This document shows positions 1 to 6,657 of a DNA stretch of 13,997 bases, piece by piece. The first letter of the stretch is position 1. Each line of letters opens with the position of its first letter. The translations under genes and the position numbers were made by a program. Under the pieces are notes generated by a model, which had not been told where the DNA came from, ran no database searches, and saw only the letters and a list, made by a program, of their open reading frames with translations. Source of the DNA: CAZLAK01 sp964557545 (GTDB lineage: Bacteria; Bacillota; Desulfotomaculia; Desulfotomaculales; Pelotomaculaceae); NCBI GenBank assembly GCA_964557545.1, contig CAZLAK010000043.1, positions 1-13,997 of the forward strand. The letters are read 5' to 3'.

Positions 1-53
1 GGTGGATCAGTTTTATTTGACGATTGGGGGTCAAATGTATTTTACGATCTACA
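1..53. mobile_element. Probable terminal end of an IS21-family insertion sequence (rest lies left of the window)
   Basis: Read on the minus strand, this stretch starts with TGTAGATCGTAAAATACATT at 53 and continues with a GACCCCCAAT-type block and a second copy of the core repeat. The direct repeats are ATTTGACGAT (15-24) and ATTTTACGAT (39-48), 9 of 10 bases identical. A 7-bp inverted repeat, ATTTGAC/GTCAAAT, lies at 15-21 and 30-36. A terminal TGT...ACA with several internal near-repeats is the usual design of IS21-family ends, where the IstA transposase binds. The transposase-like coding homology begins exactly after the ACA at 51-53, so the junction is sharp. No istA or istB coding sequence is in view, so the family call rests on memory of such ends. 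Confidence 0.5.
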
Positions 54-377
54 ATGAAGAGCACCTTAGAAGTGCGGCCTGTTTTTCACTGGACAGAGCG
101 GCGAATTAAGGGGCACTTTGTGGTTTGTTTTCTGGCCTTTCTTTTGGAGCGGACCTTGGAATTTGTGCTTAGAAAAGCCGGTATAGACGCCTCACCGCAG
201 GCCATTCAAGAAGCGTTAAACTCCCTTAACTTTGCGGAGGTAGAAGTTGAAGGGCAGCGGTTTCTAATAAAGACCCAGAGTTCTGATTTAAGCAAGAAGA
301 TATTGCGGGCCATGCACATTGCTTCACCTAAAAATATTACTCCAGTGGAACAGTTTTCCACACAGGAATTGGTGTAG
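54..377 (+). pseudogene. 3' remnant of an IS4/IS1634-like DDE transposase
   Basis: About 107 codons resemble the C-terminal end of IS1634-type (IS4 superfamily) transposases. The conserved stretch after the last catalytic region is visible: KSTLEVRPVFHWTERRIKGH followed by FVVCFLAFLLERTLEFVLRK. Intact family members run to roughly 500-600 residues, so most of the gene, including the DDE catalytic core, is absent. The frame stays open upstream to a TTG at 24, but those codons lie inside the apparent IS21 end, so I treat the remnant as starting at 54. It ends at TAG 375-377 and cannot be active alone. The nearest reading is that a second IS landed in the transposase gene; a simple deletion would look much the same from this side. 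Confidence 0.72.
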
Positions 378-558
378 TGGCAATTTGTACATGTTCCATT
401 TTTCACTTGCCCATTTTATGCGGTTTTCAGGGATCTAGGTGATAAAGTCGAGAAAATTTATAACACCGGCAATAAAAAATTAAAAATCAAAAATTTAAGG
501 CCTTTCGTTTATAACACAGTATACATGCCGGCCGTCTCACCCGCCGTATTCAAAATGG

Positions 559-567
559 TGCTATAAT
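559..567 (+). promoter_or_regulatory. Extended -10 promoter for the tRNA nucleotidyltransferase gene
   Basis: TGCTATAAT fits the extended -10 pattern TG-N-TATAAT perfectly, with the hexamer at 562-567. No good -35 box lies 16-18 bases upstream, which is tolerated by extended -10 promoters of sigma-A. The expected transcript start near 574 leaves a leader of about 45 bases before the TTG at 620. Confidence 0.55.
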
Positions 568-606
568 TTACACAAAGGACAAAATTTTAAAATAATGAAG
601 TCTTAT

Positions 607-611
607 GGAGG
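607..611 (+). promoter_or_regulatory. Ribosome-binding site that favours the TTG start at 620
   Basis: GGAGG is followed by 8 bases and then TTG at 620-622, a near-ideal Shine-Dalgarno arrangement. The in-frame ATG at 605-607 overlaps this motif and has no Shine-Dalgarno sequence at a suitable distance; the nearest AAAGGA (575-580) is about 25 bases away. Confidence 0.6.
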
Positions 612-619
612 AAACAAAT

Positions 620-2137
620 TTGTCTATCTGGGAAATATTGAACGGGGTAGCGGGGGCTGCTGCCCGCACCAGTAAAGAAATTTACCTGGTAGGCGGTTTT
701 CTGCGGGATCTTTACCTCGGCATTCCCGGCAGCGAAATAGATTTTACCTTAAGCGGCGATGCCTTAAGTTTTTCCCGCCAGGTAGCCGGCCTTTTGGGCG
801 GTACCTGGGTACCCCTGGACAGGATCAACTCAGTAGCACGGGTAGTCTTGCAGAGAGAAGGCAAAAAGTGGGAGGTTGATTTTTCCTCTTTCAAGGGGGC
901 ATCCATTGAGGAAGACCTCGGGAAGCGCGATTTCACCATAAACGCCATGGCCGTTAAGTTAAAGGATTACCTGCGCCTTTTGAGCAGGGAAGGAGTAAAA
1001 GACGGCTTTGGATTAGATAAGAGCACTTGGCGGGAACTGCTGATCGACCCCTACGGAGGGACAGCCGACATAGAGAGCAAAGTAATCCGGGCCGTCAACA
1101 ATTACGTCTTTGAGGCCGACCCTGTGCGCATCCTGCGGGGGATACGCCTGGCCGCCAAGCTCAATTTTTGTATTAACCCCGAGACCTTGAGTCTCATGGA
1201 GCAAGGCCGCTGGCTTTTGCCAGAAGTAGCCGGAGAAAGGGTGCGGGAAGAGATTTTTAACCTTCTGGCCTTACCGGAGTCCTACCAGTGGCTGGCCCTT
1301 ATGGATGCCATAGGCGTTCTGGCAGAAATTTTCCCTTTCATTGAAAGGATGAAGGTAACGGAGCAAAACCACTACCACGCCGATAATGTCTGGGTGCACA
1401 GTTTCAAGACCTACCGCCTTTTAGAGGAATTAATAGCCGATTTGCGTTTAAACGGCGTGATGGAAACCAACCGCGGCGAAGAACTCAGAGAAAAGCTCTG
1501 CAGCCACATCCACTCCCAGCTCTTGCCAGGACGCCGGCGTTACCAGCTCTTAAAGCTGGCAGCCCTTTTCCACGATGCGGGCAAAGTGGATACCTGCAAA
1601 TTGCGTGAAGATGGCAGAATAACCTTTCCGCGCCACTATGAGGCGGGTCTTAAGTACGCTGCTGAACTGGCCAGCAGGCTAAAAATGAGCAGGGCAGAAG
1701 AAAATTACTTGAAAAAGGCGGTCTTAAACCATATGTACCCGCTCTACCTTTTCATTAACCAGCCAGTAGCACCGGCAGCCGTCCACCGCTTTTTCACAAA
1801 GCTGGGCAAGGAAGCTACTGATGTACTGCTGCTCTCTTTAGCCGATGTGACGGCCACCTATCTGACGAGTAAGAAAGACCGGGATTTAGCCCGCTACCGC
1901 ACTTTTATCGGGGATCTGCTGCAAAAATACCATTTTGAGCCAGAAAAGTACGTCTGCCCGCCGGCACTGGTCAAGGGGAGCGACATAATGGAGAACTTTG
2001 GCGTGCCACCGTCTAAAAAGCTGGGTGAAATCTTAAGGAAAATTACCGAAGCTCAAGTCAGAGGGGAAATTGGCACGAAAGAAGAAGCGCTCCGGTTGGC
2101 CTCCCGGCTCCTCGGCGAACTGCAAGAAAAACAGTGA
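620..2137 (+). CDS. cca: CCA-adding type tRNA nucleotidyltransferase / poly(A) polymerase family, with HD domain
   Basis: The product belongs to the class II nucleotidyltransferases that add or repair the 3' CCA end of tRNA in the cytoplasm. Counting from the TTG start (505 residues), the head domain has the nucleotide-binding motif GGFLRD at 25-30, the metal-site motif EID at 39-41 and RDFTINA at 103-109. The neck has DPVRILRGIRLA at 167-178. An HD phosphohydrolase domain follows, with HxD-type motifs near 251-260 and the HD pair at 318-319 in LFHDAGK. The first metal ligand is Glu where most relatives have Asp (DxD). The TTG start was chosen for its Shine-Dalgarno; starting at ATG 605 would add five residues. 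Full CCA-adding enzymes, A-adding enzymes and poly(A) polymerases look alike, so the exact product of the reaction is not certain. It is the only intact gene on this strand. Confidence 0.88.
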   Translation: MSIWEILNGVAGAAARTSKEIYLVGGFLRDLYLGIPGSEIDFTLSGDALSFSRQVAGLLGGTWVPLDRINSVARVVLQREGKKWEVDFSSFKGASIEEDLGKRDFTINAMAVKLKDYLRLLSREGVKDGFGLDKSTWRELLIDPYGGTADIESKVIRAVNNYVFEADPVRILRGIRLAAKLNFCINPETLSLMEQGRWLLPEVAGERVREEIFNLLALPESYQWLALMDAIGVLAEIFPFIERMKVTEQNHYHADNVWVHSFKTYRLLEELIADLRLNGVMETNRGEELREKLCSHIHSQLLPGRRRYQLLKLAALFHDAGKVDTCKLREDGRITFPRHYEAGLKYAAELASRLKMSRAEENYLKKAVLNHMYPLYLFINQPVAPAAVHRFFTKLGKEATDVLLLSLADVTATYLTSKKDRDLARYRTFIGDLLQKYHFEPEKYVCPPALVKGSDIMENFGVPPSKKLGEILRKITEAQVRGEIGTKEEALRLASRLLGELQEKQ

Positions 2138-2162
2138 AAGGCTCTAAATCAAAAACCGGTTG

Positions 2163-2690
2163 TTACAGGGGAGGCGGGCTAACCTTATCTACCACTTGCT
2201 CTCTCTTCAACACGCCGGCTATTTCGGCCACTGGCCGGATGCTGCCGGGTAAAATGAGGCTTGGTTCCAGTTCAGCCAGTGGTACAAGGACAAAAGCGCG
2301 CTCAGTAAGGCGCGGGTGGGGCACTACCAGCCCCGGTTCGTCGATCTGCCGGGTGCCGTAGAGCAAGAGGTCCAAGTCAATGGTGCGCGGGCCAAAGCGC
2401 ACAGTACGCACCCGGCCGAGCCTTTTTTCTATTGAGAGGAGGACGCACAAGAGCCGGCGCGGGCTTAAAACTGTCTTAAAGGCCGCCACTGTGTTTAAAA
2501 ACCAGTCCTGGTGCTTAAAACCGAGAGGTTCCGTCCGGTAGAGAGAAGCCACCCTCTCTAAGCGCACGCCGCGCACCTGGGACAAAAGCACTAAAGCTCT
2601 TTTTATATACTCTTCCTTATGGCCGAGGTTGCTGCCCAGGCCAATAAAAACTGTCTCCTCTTGGCGCAAAAGCCTCTTTAAAACCGCCAA
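2163..2690 (-). CDS. folK: 2-amino-4-hydroxy-6-hydroxymethyldihydropteridine pyrophosphokinase (HPPK)
   Basis: FolK transfers pyrophosphate from ATP to 6-hydroxymethyl-dihydropterin, making the activated pterin used by FolP. The 175-residue protein has the family landmarks: GLGSNLG at 17-23, YRTEPLGFKHQDWFLN around 51-66, the ATP/metal-binding FGPRTIDLDLLLYG at 99-112, and PHPRL at 124-128. Length is normal (about 160-180). The start is TTG at 2688-2690, directly after an in-frame TGA, so it cannot extend further. Its Shine-Dalgarno is poor, and another TTG eight codons on (peptide MRQEETVFIGLG) is a possible alternative. It is the last gene of the fhs-folP-folB-folK run, 31 bases after folB, and converges on the tRNA nucleotidyltransferase gene with 25 bases between the stops. 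Confidence 0.95.
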   Translation of the reverse strand: MAVLKRLLRQEETVFIGLGSNLGHKEEYIKRALVLLSQVRGVRLERVASLYRTEPLGFKHQDWFLNTVAAFKTVLSPRRLLCVLLSIEKRLGRVRTVRFGPRTIDLDLLLYGTRQIDEPGLVVPHPRLTERAFVLVPLAELEPSLILPGSIRPVAEIAGVLKREQVVDKVSPPPL

Positions 2691-2721
2691 TCACCGCCCG
2701 CACTGTTTTTGCCAGCCAGTA

Positions 2722-3093
2722 TCAGCCGCACGCATCCCGGCGGCGCCGCACTTCCACGCCCACCCAGGCAAAGTGACCGGGAAGCGGGGCCTGCGGCTTT
2801 TTCACCCGGACTACTACCTCACGGGCCAGAGCAAATTTTTCCAAAACTTTGGCCGCCAGTGCACCGGCTACCGACTCGATGAGCTGGTGCGGCCGGCCGC
2901 ACACTACCTGGCGCGACAAGTCGTATACCGCCGAGTAATCTACTGTATCTTCCTTCCGGTCAGTGCACGCTGCCACACTGAGGTCGAGATAAATTTCTAA
3001 ATCCACAATAAAGCGCTGGCCTAACACTCCCTCTTCGGGCAGCACGCCGTGAAAACCGTAAAACTCCATACCTTCTAAAAAAATCCGGTCCAA
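2722..3093 (-). CDS. folB: Dihydroneopterin aldolase
   Basis: FolB cleaves 7,8-dihydroneopterin to 6-hydroxymethyl-dihydropterin and glycolaldehyde in folate synthesis. The 123-residue protein has the usual single-domain length. FYGFHGVLPEE lies at 11-21. The residues known to matter in the Staphylococcus aureus enzyme (E22, Y54, E74, K100) all appear here one position earlier: E21, Y53 in VDY, E73 in LIESVAG, and K99 in RVKKPQAPLPG. The start is TTG at 3091-3093, preceded by a G-rich leader with only a loose Shine-Dalgarno. folP ends 17 bases upstream and folK starts 31 bases downstream, so the three are surely co-transcribed. The product feeds FolK directly. Confidence 0.95.
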   Translation of the reverse strand: MDRIFLEGMEFYGFHGVLPEEGVLGQRFIVDLEIYLDLSVAACTDRKEDTVDYSAVYDLSRQVVCGRPHQLIESVAGALAAKVLEKFALAREVVVRVKKPQAPLPGHFAWVGVEVRRRRDACG

Positions 3094-3110
3094 GCCGCCT
3101 GCCCCCCCGT

Positions 3111-4313
3111 TTAGACGTCTTCCAGGGGCACACGCCCCAAAATGGCATCCGTCATTTTAGCCACCTGGCACATCTCCGCCACGTCGTGCACCCTCACTAT
3201 ATCGGCACCGCTGGCAACGGCCAGTGCTACTGTGGCAGCAGTGCCGTACTGCCTCTTATCGACCGGCAGGTCCAGCACCTTGCCAATGGTGGATTTGCGG
3301 GAAGTGCCGATTAAAAGGGGCCGCCCCAGGCAGCGCAGTTCACCCAGCCGGCGTAAAAGCTCTAAGTTCTGGGCCGGCGTTTTGCCAAACCCAAAACCCG
3401 GGTCGAGGATGATTTTTTCTTCTGGCAGCCCAGCTTCCAGCGCCGCACTAATCCGCTCCTCAAAATACCCCACTAAATCGCCGATTAAGTCAACGTAGCT
3501 GGTGTGCTGCTGGTTGTGCATGAGGATCACGGGAACACCGTAAGAAGCTGCCGTTGCCGCCATTTCCGGGTCACGCTGAAAAGCCCACTGGTCGTTAATT
3601 ATGTGGGCCCCGGCCTCTAAAGCCAGCCTGGCCACCGCCGACCGGGAGGTGTCTACGGACAGCGGGACGGGCAGTTCGGCGGCCAAGCGTTTAACAACCG
3701 GGATTACCCGTGAGATCTCCTCCTCCAGCGGCACCGGTGTGTGCCCAGGACGGGTAGACTCCCCTCCTACATCAACAATAGCCGCTCCCTCCTCAACCAT
3801 CTGCCAGGCCCTCTCCACAGCCCGGCCGGGGTCGTTGTATTTGCCGCCGTCGGAAAAAGAGTCCGGGGTAACGTTAAGGATGCCCATTACTAACGACCTT
3901 TCACCCAGGCGCAGCTTTTTGCCCCGGCAGTCGAGGTCAAAGGGCAAAAACCCTTCTAAACCCGCCAGCACCTCTTTTAAGCACGCCGCCACTTCTGCCA
4001 GACCGAAGGGCTGGTGCTCGAGTTTAGCGGCAAGGGCGTGGTACTGCCTTAAAGTGCCCATAAGCAGCACTTTGGTTTTGGACACGGAGCAGTTCACTAC
4101 ACCGTAAGCAACAGCTGCCTCACCGCCTTTACCCAGCATTTCCTGCTTTAAGATGTTAGCCTGCGCCGGTGTCATGCCCTCCAGCATAATTAAGCGGTGC
4201 ACTGCTTTGGTAGACATGTACTGGCAGCCGGCCTCGTCGGCTCCTACCGAGGCTATGAGTTGGAAGGCCTCTTCTCTATTCCTGGCCTGTACCGGGTAAG
4301 CCCTTACTTTCAC
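3111..4313 (-). CDS. folP: Dihydropteroate synthase with a long N-terminal extension
   Basis: FolP condenses the pyrophosphorylated pterin from FolK with p-aminobenzoate to give dihydropteroate. The catalytic barrel occupies about residues 135-395 of 400: ILNVTPDSFSDGG at 145-157, DVGGESTRPG at 181-190, DPGFGFGKT at 304-312, GTSRKS at 336-341 and RVHDV at 374-378. Typical bacterial enzymes have about 260-290 residues. The first 130 or so here form an extra region with a recognisable pattern (VVNCSVSKTKVLLMGTLRQY at 72-91, then QPFGL at 101-105), which I recall from related clostridial proteins but cannot assign a function. The segment NDQWAF at 240-245 and LMHN at 264-267 also differ from the common NDVSG and MHMRG forms. 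The GTG start has a good Shine-Dalgarno (AGGGTGG, 6 bases away). fhs ends 37 bases upstream. Confidence 0.92.
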   Translation of the reverse strand: MKVRAYPVQARNREEAFQLIASVGADEAGCQYMSTKAVHRLIMLEGMTPAQANILKQEMLGKGGEAAVAYGVVNCSVSKTKVLLMGTLRQYHALAAKLEHQPFGLAEVAACLKEVLAGLEGFLPFDLDCRGKKLRLGERSLVMGILNVTPDSFSDGGKYNDPGRAVERAWQMVEEGAAIVDVGGESTRPGHTPVPLEEEISRVIPVVKRLAAELPVPLSVDTSRSAVARLALEAGAHIINDQWAFQRDPEMAATAASYGVPVILMHNQQHTSYVDLIGDLVGYFEERISAALEAGLPEEKIILDPGFGFGKTPAQNLELLRRLGELRCLGRPLLIGTSRKSTIGKVLDLPVDKRQYGTAATVALAVASGADIVRVHDVAEMCQVAKMTDAILGRVPLEDV

Positions 4314-4350
4314 GTAAAACCACCCTCATTGCTTTTTTGCTCACTTCTCG

Positions 4351-6120
4351 TTAAAACAGGCCCGTTACCCGGCCGGTTTCTGGGTCTACATCGATCCGCC
4401 TGAAAGCCGGGTCGGAACCGGTTCCGGGCATTAGACTGACAGCACCGGTGATGGGGCATATAAAACCGGCCCCGGCGTAAACCAGTATGTCGCGCACCGG
4501 AAGAACCCACCCGCAGGGAACACCCTTTAAATTGGGGTCGTGGGAGAGGCTCAAATGGGTCTTTACCATAACTACGGAAAAGCCGGCGTACTGCGGGTCG
4601 TCTTCCAAGCGCCGGGCCTTTTCTTGCGCCTCCGGCGACCAGGAAACGCCCTCGGCGCCGTAAATTTCCCGGGCTATTAATTCCACTTTCTGCCGCAGGG
4701 GCATTTCCTGCGGGTACAGGTAGGAGAAATGTGATTCACGGCGGCAGGCATCGACCACGGCGTCGGCCAGCTCTAAAGCCCCTTCGCCGCCGTACTGCCA
4801 GTGCCGGGAAGCCACGCAGGGAACACCGGCTTCTTCCACACAGCGCCGCACCAGGTCAATCTCAGCTTTGGTGTCGGTGGCAAAAACGTTAATACAGGCT
4901 ACCGGGTTTACACCCGACTTTTTGACTATACCTATGTGGTGGAGCAGGTTGGGGATACCTTTTTCCAAGAGCGATAAGTTTTCTTTCGTATACTCATCCG
5001 GCAGCGGCCGGCCGGGCACCACCTTTGGCCCCCCGCCGTGCATTTTAAGTGCCCGGACAGTGGCAGTGATAACCGATGCATTAGGTTTTTTGCCGCTTAA
5101 GCGGCATTTGACATTCCAGAACTTCTCAAAGCCTATGTCGGCCCCAAAGCCGCTCTCCGTCACGTGGTACTCAAAGAGCTTAAGCCCCAGCTGGTCGGCA
5201 ATAATCGAAGACTGTCCCAAGGAAATATTGGCAAACGGCCCGGTGTGGACCAGAACGGGCTGGTATTCGACGGTGCTCACCAAGGTCGGGTTGATGGCAT
5301 TGCGCAAAAAAGCGCACATGGCTCCCGCCACCTCCAAATCTAACGTGGTGACGGGTTTTCCTTTCCTGTCGTAAGCCACAATTATACGGCCGATCCTCTC
5401 CCTCAGGTCCTTTAAATCGCGGGCAACGGCCAGTATAGACATTAATTCAGAGCTTACGGCAATGTCAAAGCGCGATTCCATTAGGTAACCGTCCATCCGG
5501 CCGCCGAGACCCATAACAATGCGACGCAAGCCCTGAGCGCAAAAATCCATCACCCAGCCCATCTCTACCCGCTTGGGGTCAATGTCCAGGCGGCGCAAGT
5601 TTCTTTTAGCCAGTTCGGCGTCGTCGTAGTTGCGCTCGTGCTGCATGCGGGCGTTGAGGGCCACCATGGCCAGGTTGTGGGCATTAGTTACATCGTTGAT
5701 GTCCCCCGTAAGGCCCAAAGAAAATTCGGTCATGGGAATGGCCAAGGCATTGCCGCCCCCGGCAGCCGTACCTTTAATGTTCATGGTGGGCCCGCTGGAA
5801 GGCTGGCGGATGGCCGCGCCGGCAAAAAAACCCCTCTTGGCCAAGCCCTGTACCAGGCCGAGGGTGGTAGTGGTCTTCCCCTCCCCCAGCGGCGTAGGCG
5901 TGATAGCGGTAATTTCTACGTATTTGCCGTCCGGCCTGTGGCGCAAGCGGTTAATAATTTTTTGGAAATCGAGCTTGCAGATACGGCCGTACGGGATTAC
6001 CTCGCCCTTGTCCAGGCCCAGTCTTTCCCGCCAGTTATCCGGATCCGGCATGTTTTGTTCAGCCAGTTCAGCGATCTGGTAGTCTTTGAGCTTTTGCACG
6101 TCGTAAGGCAAGTGCACCAT
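4351..6120 (-). CDS. fhs: Formate-tetrahydrofolate ligase (10-formyl-THF synthetase), divergent clade
   Basis: Fhs joins formate to tetrahydrofolate with ATP, the entry of formate into the folate one-carbon pool and a step of the methyl branch of the Wood-Ljungdahl pathway. At 589 residues it is longer than the familiar Moorella enzyme (about 559). Visible are the P-loop TPLGEGKTTT at 76-85, AAGGG at 119-123, GLTGDI at 136-141 and a C-terminus ending in VTGLF. F413 and W441 match the residues that stack on the folate in Moorella. The formate-site motif is RQPSSGP (105-111), where Moorella has REPSLGP. A short insertion, about 366-377, follows KMHGGGP, and another lies near 160-180. The ATG start has AGGGGG almost touching it, so a GTG or TTG two or four codons later is possible. 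It heads the folate cluster, just after the ndk terminator. Confidence 0.93.
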   Translation of the reverse strand: MVHLPYDVQKLKDYQIAELAEQNMPDPDNWRERLGLDKGEVIPYGRICKLDFQKIINRLRHRPDGKYVEITAITPTPLGEGKTTTTLGLVQGLAKRGFFAGAAIRQPSSGPTMNIKGTAAGGGNALAIPMTEFSLGLTGDINDVTNAHNLAMVALNARMQHERNYDDAELAKRNLRRLDIDPKRVEMGWVMDFCAQGLRRIVMGLGGRMDGYLMESRFDIAVSSELMSILAVARDLKDLRERIGRIIVAYDRKGKPVTTLDLEVAGAMCAFLRNAINPTLVSTVEYQPVLVHTGPFANISLGQSSIIADQLGLKLFEYHVTESGFGADIGFEKFWNVKCRLSGKKPNASVITATVRALKMHGGGPKVVPGRPLPDEYTKENLSLLEKGIPNLLHHIGIVKKSGVNPVACINVFATDTKAEIDLVRRCVEEAGVPCVASRHWQYGGEGALELADAVVDACRRESHFSYLYPQEMPLRQKVELIAREIYGAEGVSWSPEAQEKARRLEDDPQYAGFSVVMVKTHLSLSHDPNLKGVPCGWVLPVRDILVYAGAGFICPITGAVSLMPGTGSDPAFRRIDVDPETGRVTGLF

Positions 6121-6156
6121 TCCCCCTGCGTTTAAAAATATTCTTTGGGAGGCGTC

Positions 6157-6183
6157 AAAAAAAGGGCGGTTTTAAACGCCCTC
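6157..6183 (-). terminator. Intrinsic terminator after ndk
   Basis: On the minus strand GAGGGCG (6183-6177) pairs with CGCCCTT (6168-6162) as seven pairs including one G-T, around an 8-base loop, followed by seven Ts (6163-6157). The stop codon of ndk (6174-6172) sits in the loop. It should separate ftsH-ndk from fhs. Confidence 0.75.
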
Positions 6184-6630
6184 TTCATAAATCCAGCGCT
6201 CGATTTCCCGCCTGTAAGACAAAATTTCCTCTTGTTTGAAAAACAGCGCTATCTCGCGCTCGGCGCTCTCTTTGGAGTCTGAACCGTGAACAACGTTGCG
6301 GCCGATGTCCAAGCCAAACGTCCCCCTTATCGTGCCCGGCGCTGCCGCCAGCGGGTCGGTTGCCCCCATCATATCCCGGACGGCCTTTACTGCCCCCTTT
6401 CCCTCGACCACCATAGCCACTACCGGACCGGAGGTAATGTAATCCACCAGCGGCTGGTAAAAGGATTTTCCCCGGTGTTCGCCGTAGTGCGCCTCGGCAA
6501 GTTCGCGCCCAACTGACATCATTTTTAAGGCAATTATGCGCAAGCCCCTCTTTTCCAACCGGCCAATTATCTCACCGGCAAGGCCGCGCTGCACGCCGTC
6601 GGGCTTGACCATTACAAATGTGCGCTCCAT
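6172..6630 (-). CDS. ndk: Nucleoside diphosphate kinase
   Basis: Ndk balances cellular nucleoside triphosphates by passing the gamma phosphate of ATP to other nucleoside diphosphates through a phospho-histidine. The 152-residue protein has the standard length and fold signature: TFVMVKPDGVQRG at 4-16, GKSFYQPLVDYITSGPVVAM at 54-73, and the active-site RNVVHGSDS at 111-119 with H115 as the phosphorylated residue. The ATG start has a strong GGGGAGG upstream, but about 12 bases away, farther than usual; no better in-frame start is present. It follows ftsH by 27 bases with no terminator between, so the two are likely one transcript ending in the hairpin that overlaps the ndk stop. Confidence 0.97.
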   Translation of the reverse strand: MERTFVMVKPDGVQRGLAGEIIGRLEKRGLRIIALKMMSVGRELAEAHYGEHRGKSFYQPLVDYITSGPVVAMVVEGKGAVKAVRDMMGATDPLAAAPGTIRGTFGLDIGRNVVHGSDSKESAEREIALFFKQEEILSYRREIERWIYEEGV

Positions 6631-6657
6631 AAAAAACTCAATACCTCCCCATCTGGC

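Larger units (their letters stand above)
378..619. other. AT-rich intergenic region between the IS remnant and the tRNA nucleotidyltransferase gene
   Basis: This is the longest gene-free stretch of the window. The outer end of the degenerate IS4/IS1634-like element should lie in its first part, but I cannot place the boundary because the matching left end is not in view. A 10-base direct repeat, TTTATAACAC, occurs at 457-466 and 508-517, separated by a very A-rich segment. The promoter and ribosome-binding site of the next gene lie at the right end. I see no RNA gene, riboswitch or further coding potential. Confidence 0.6.

Noticed and set aside
24..53. TTG at 24 as the true start of a 117-residue transposase protein
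   Set aside because: These codons lie in the apparent IS21 end and do not resemble transposase sequence; the similarity starts after 53.
3601..6135. Long open frames on the plus strand opposite folP and fhs (for example 3601-4107, 4868-5374, 5630-6135)
   Set aside because: Their translations look unlike any protein family I know, they lack good ribosome-binding sites, and they lie opposite highly conserved genes. They are shadows of GC-rich coding sequence.
6121..6158. A fhs promoter with TTGACG (6158-6153) and TTAAAC (6135-6130), 17 bases apart
   Set aside because: The -10 matches only 3 of 6 bases and would start the RNA almost at the ATG. The -35 also overlaps the ndk terminator tail. 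Too weak to call.
6121..6171. A tetrahydrofolate riboswitch before the folate cluster
   Set aside because: The gap is only 51 bases and most of it is the ndk terminator, so there is no room for the aptamer.
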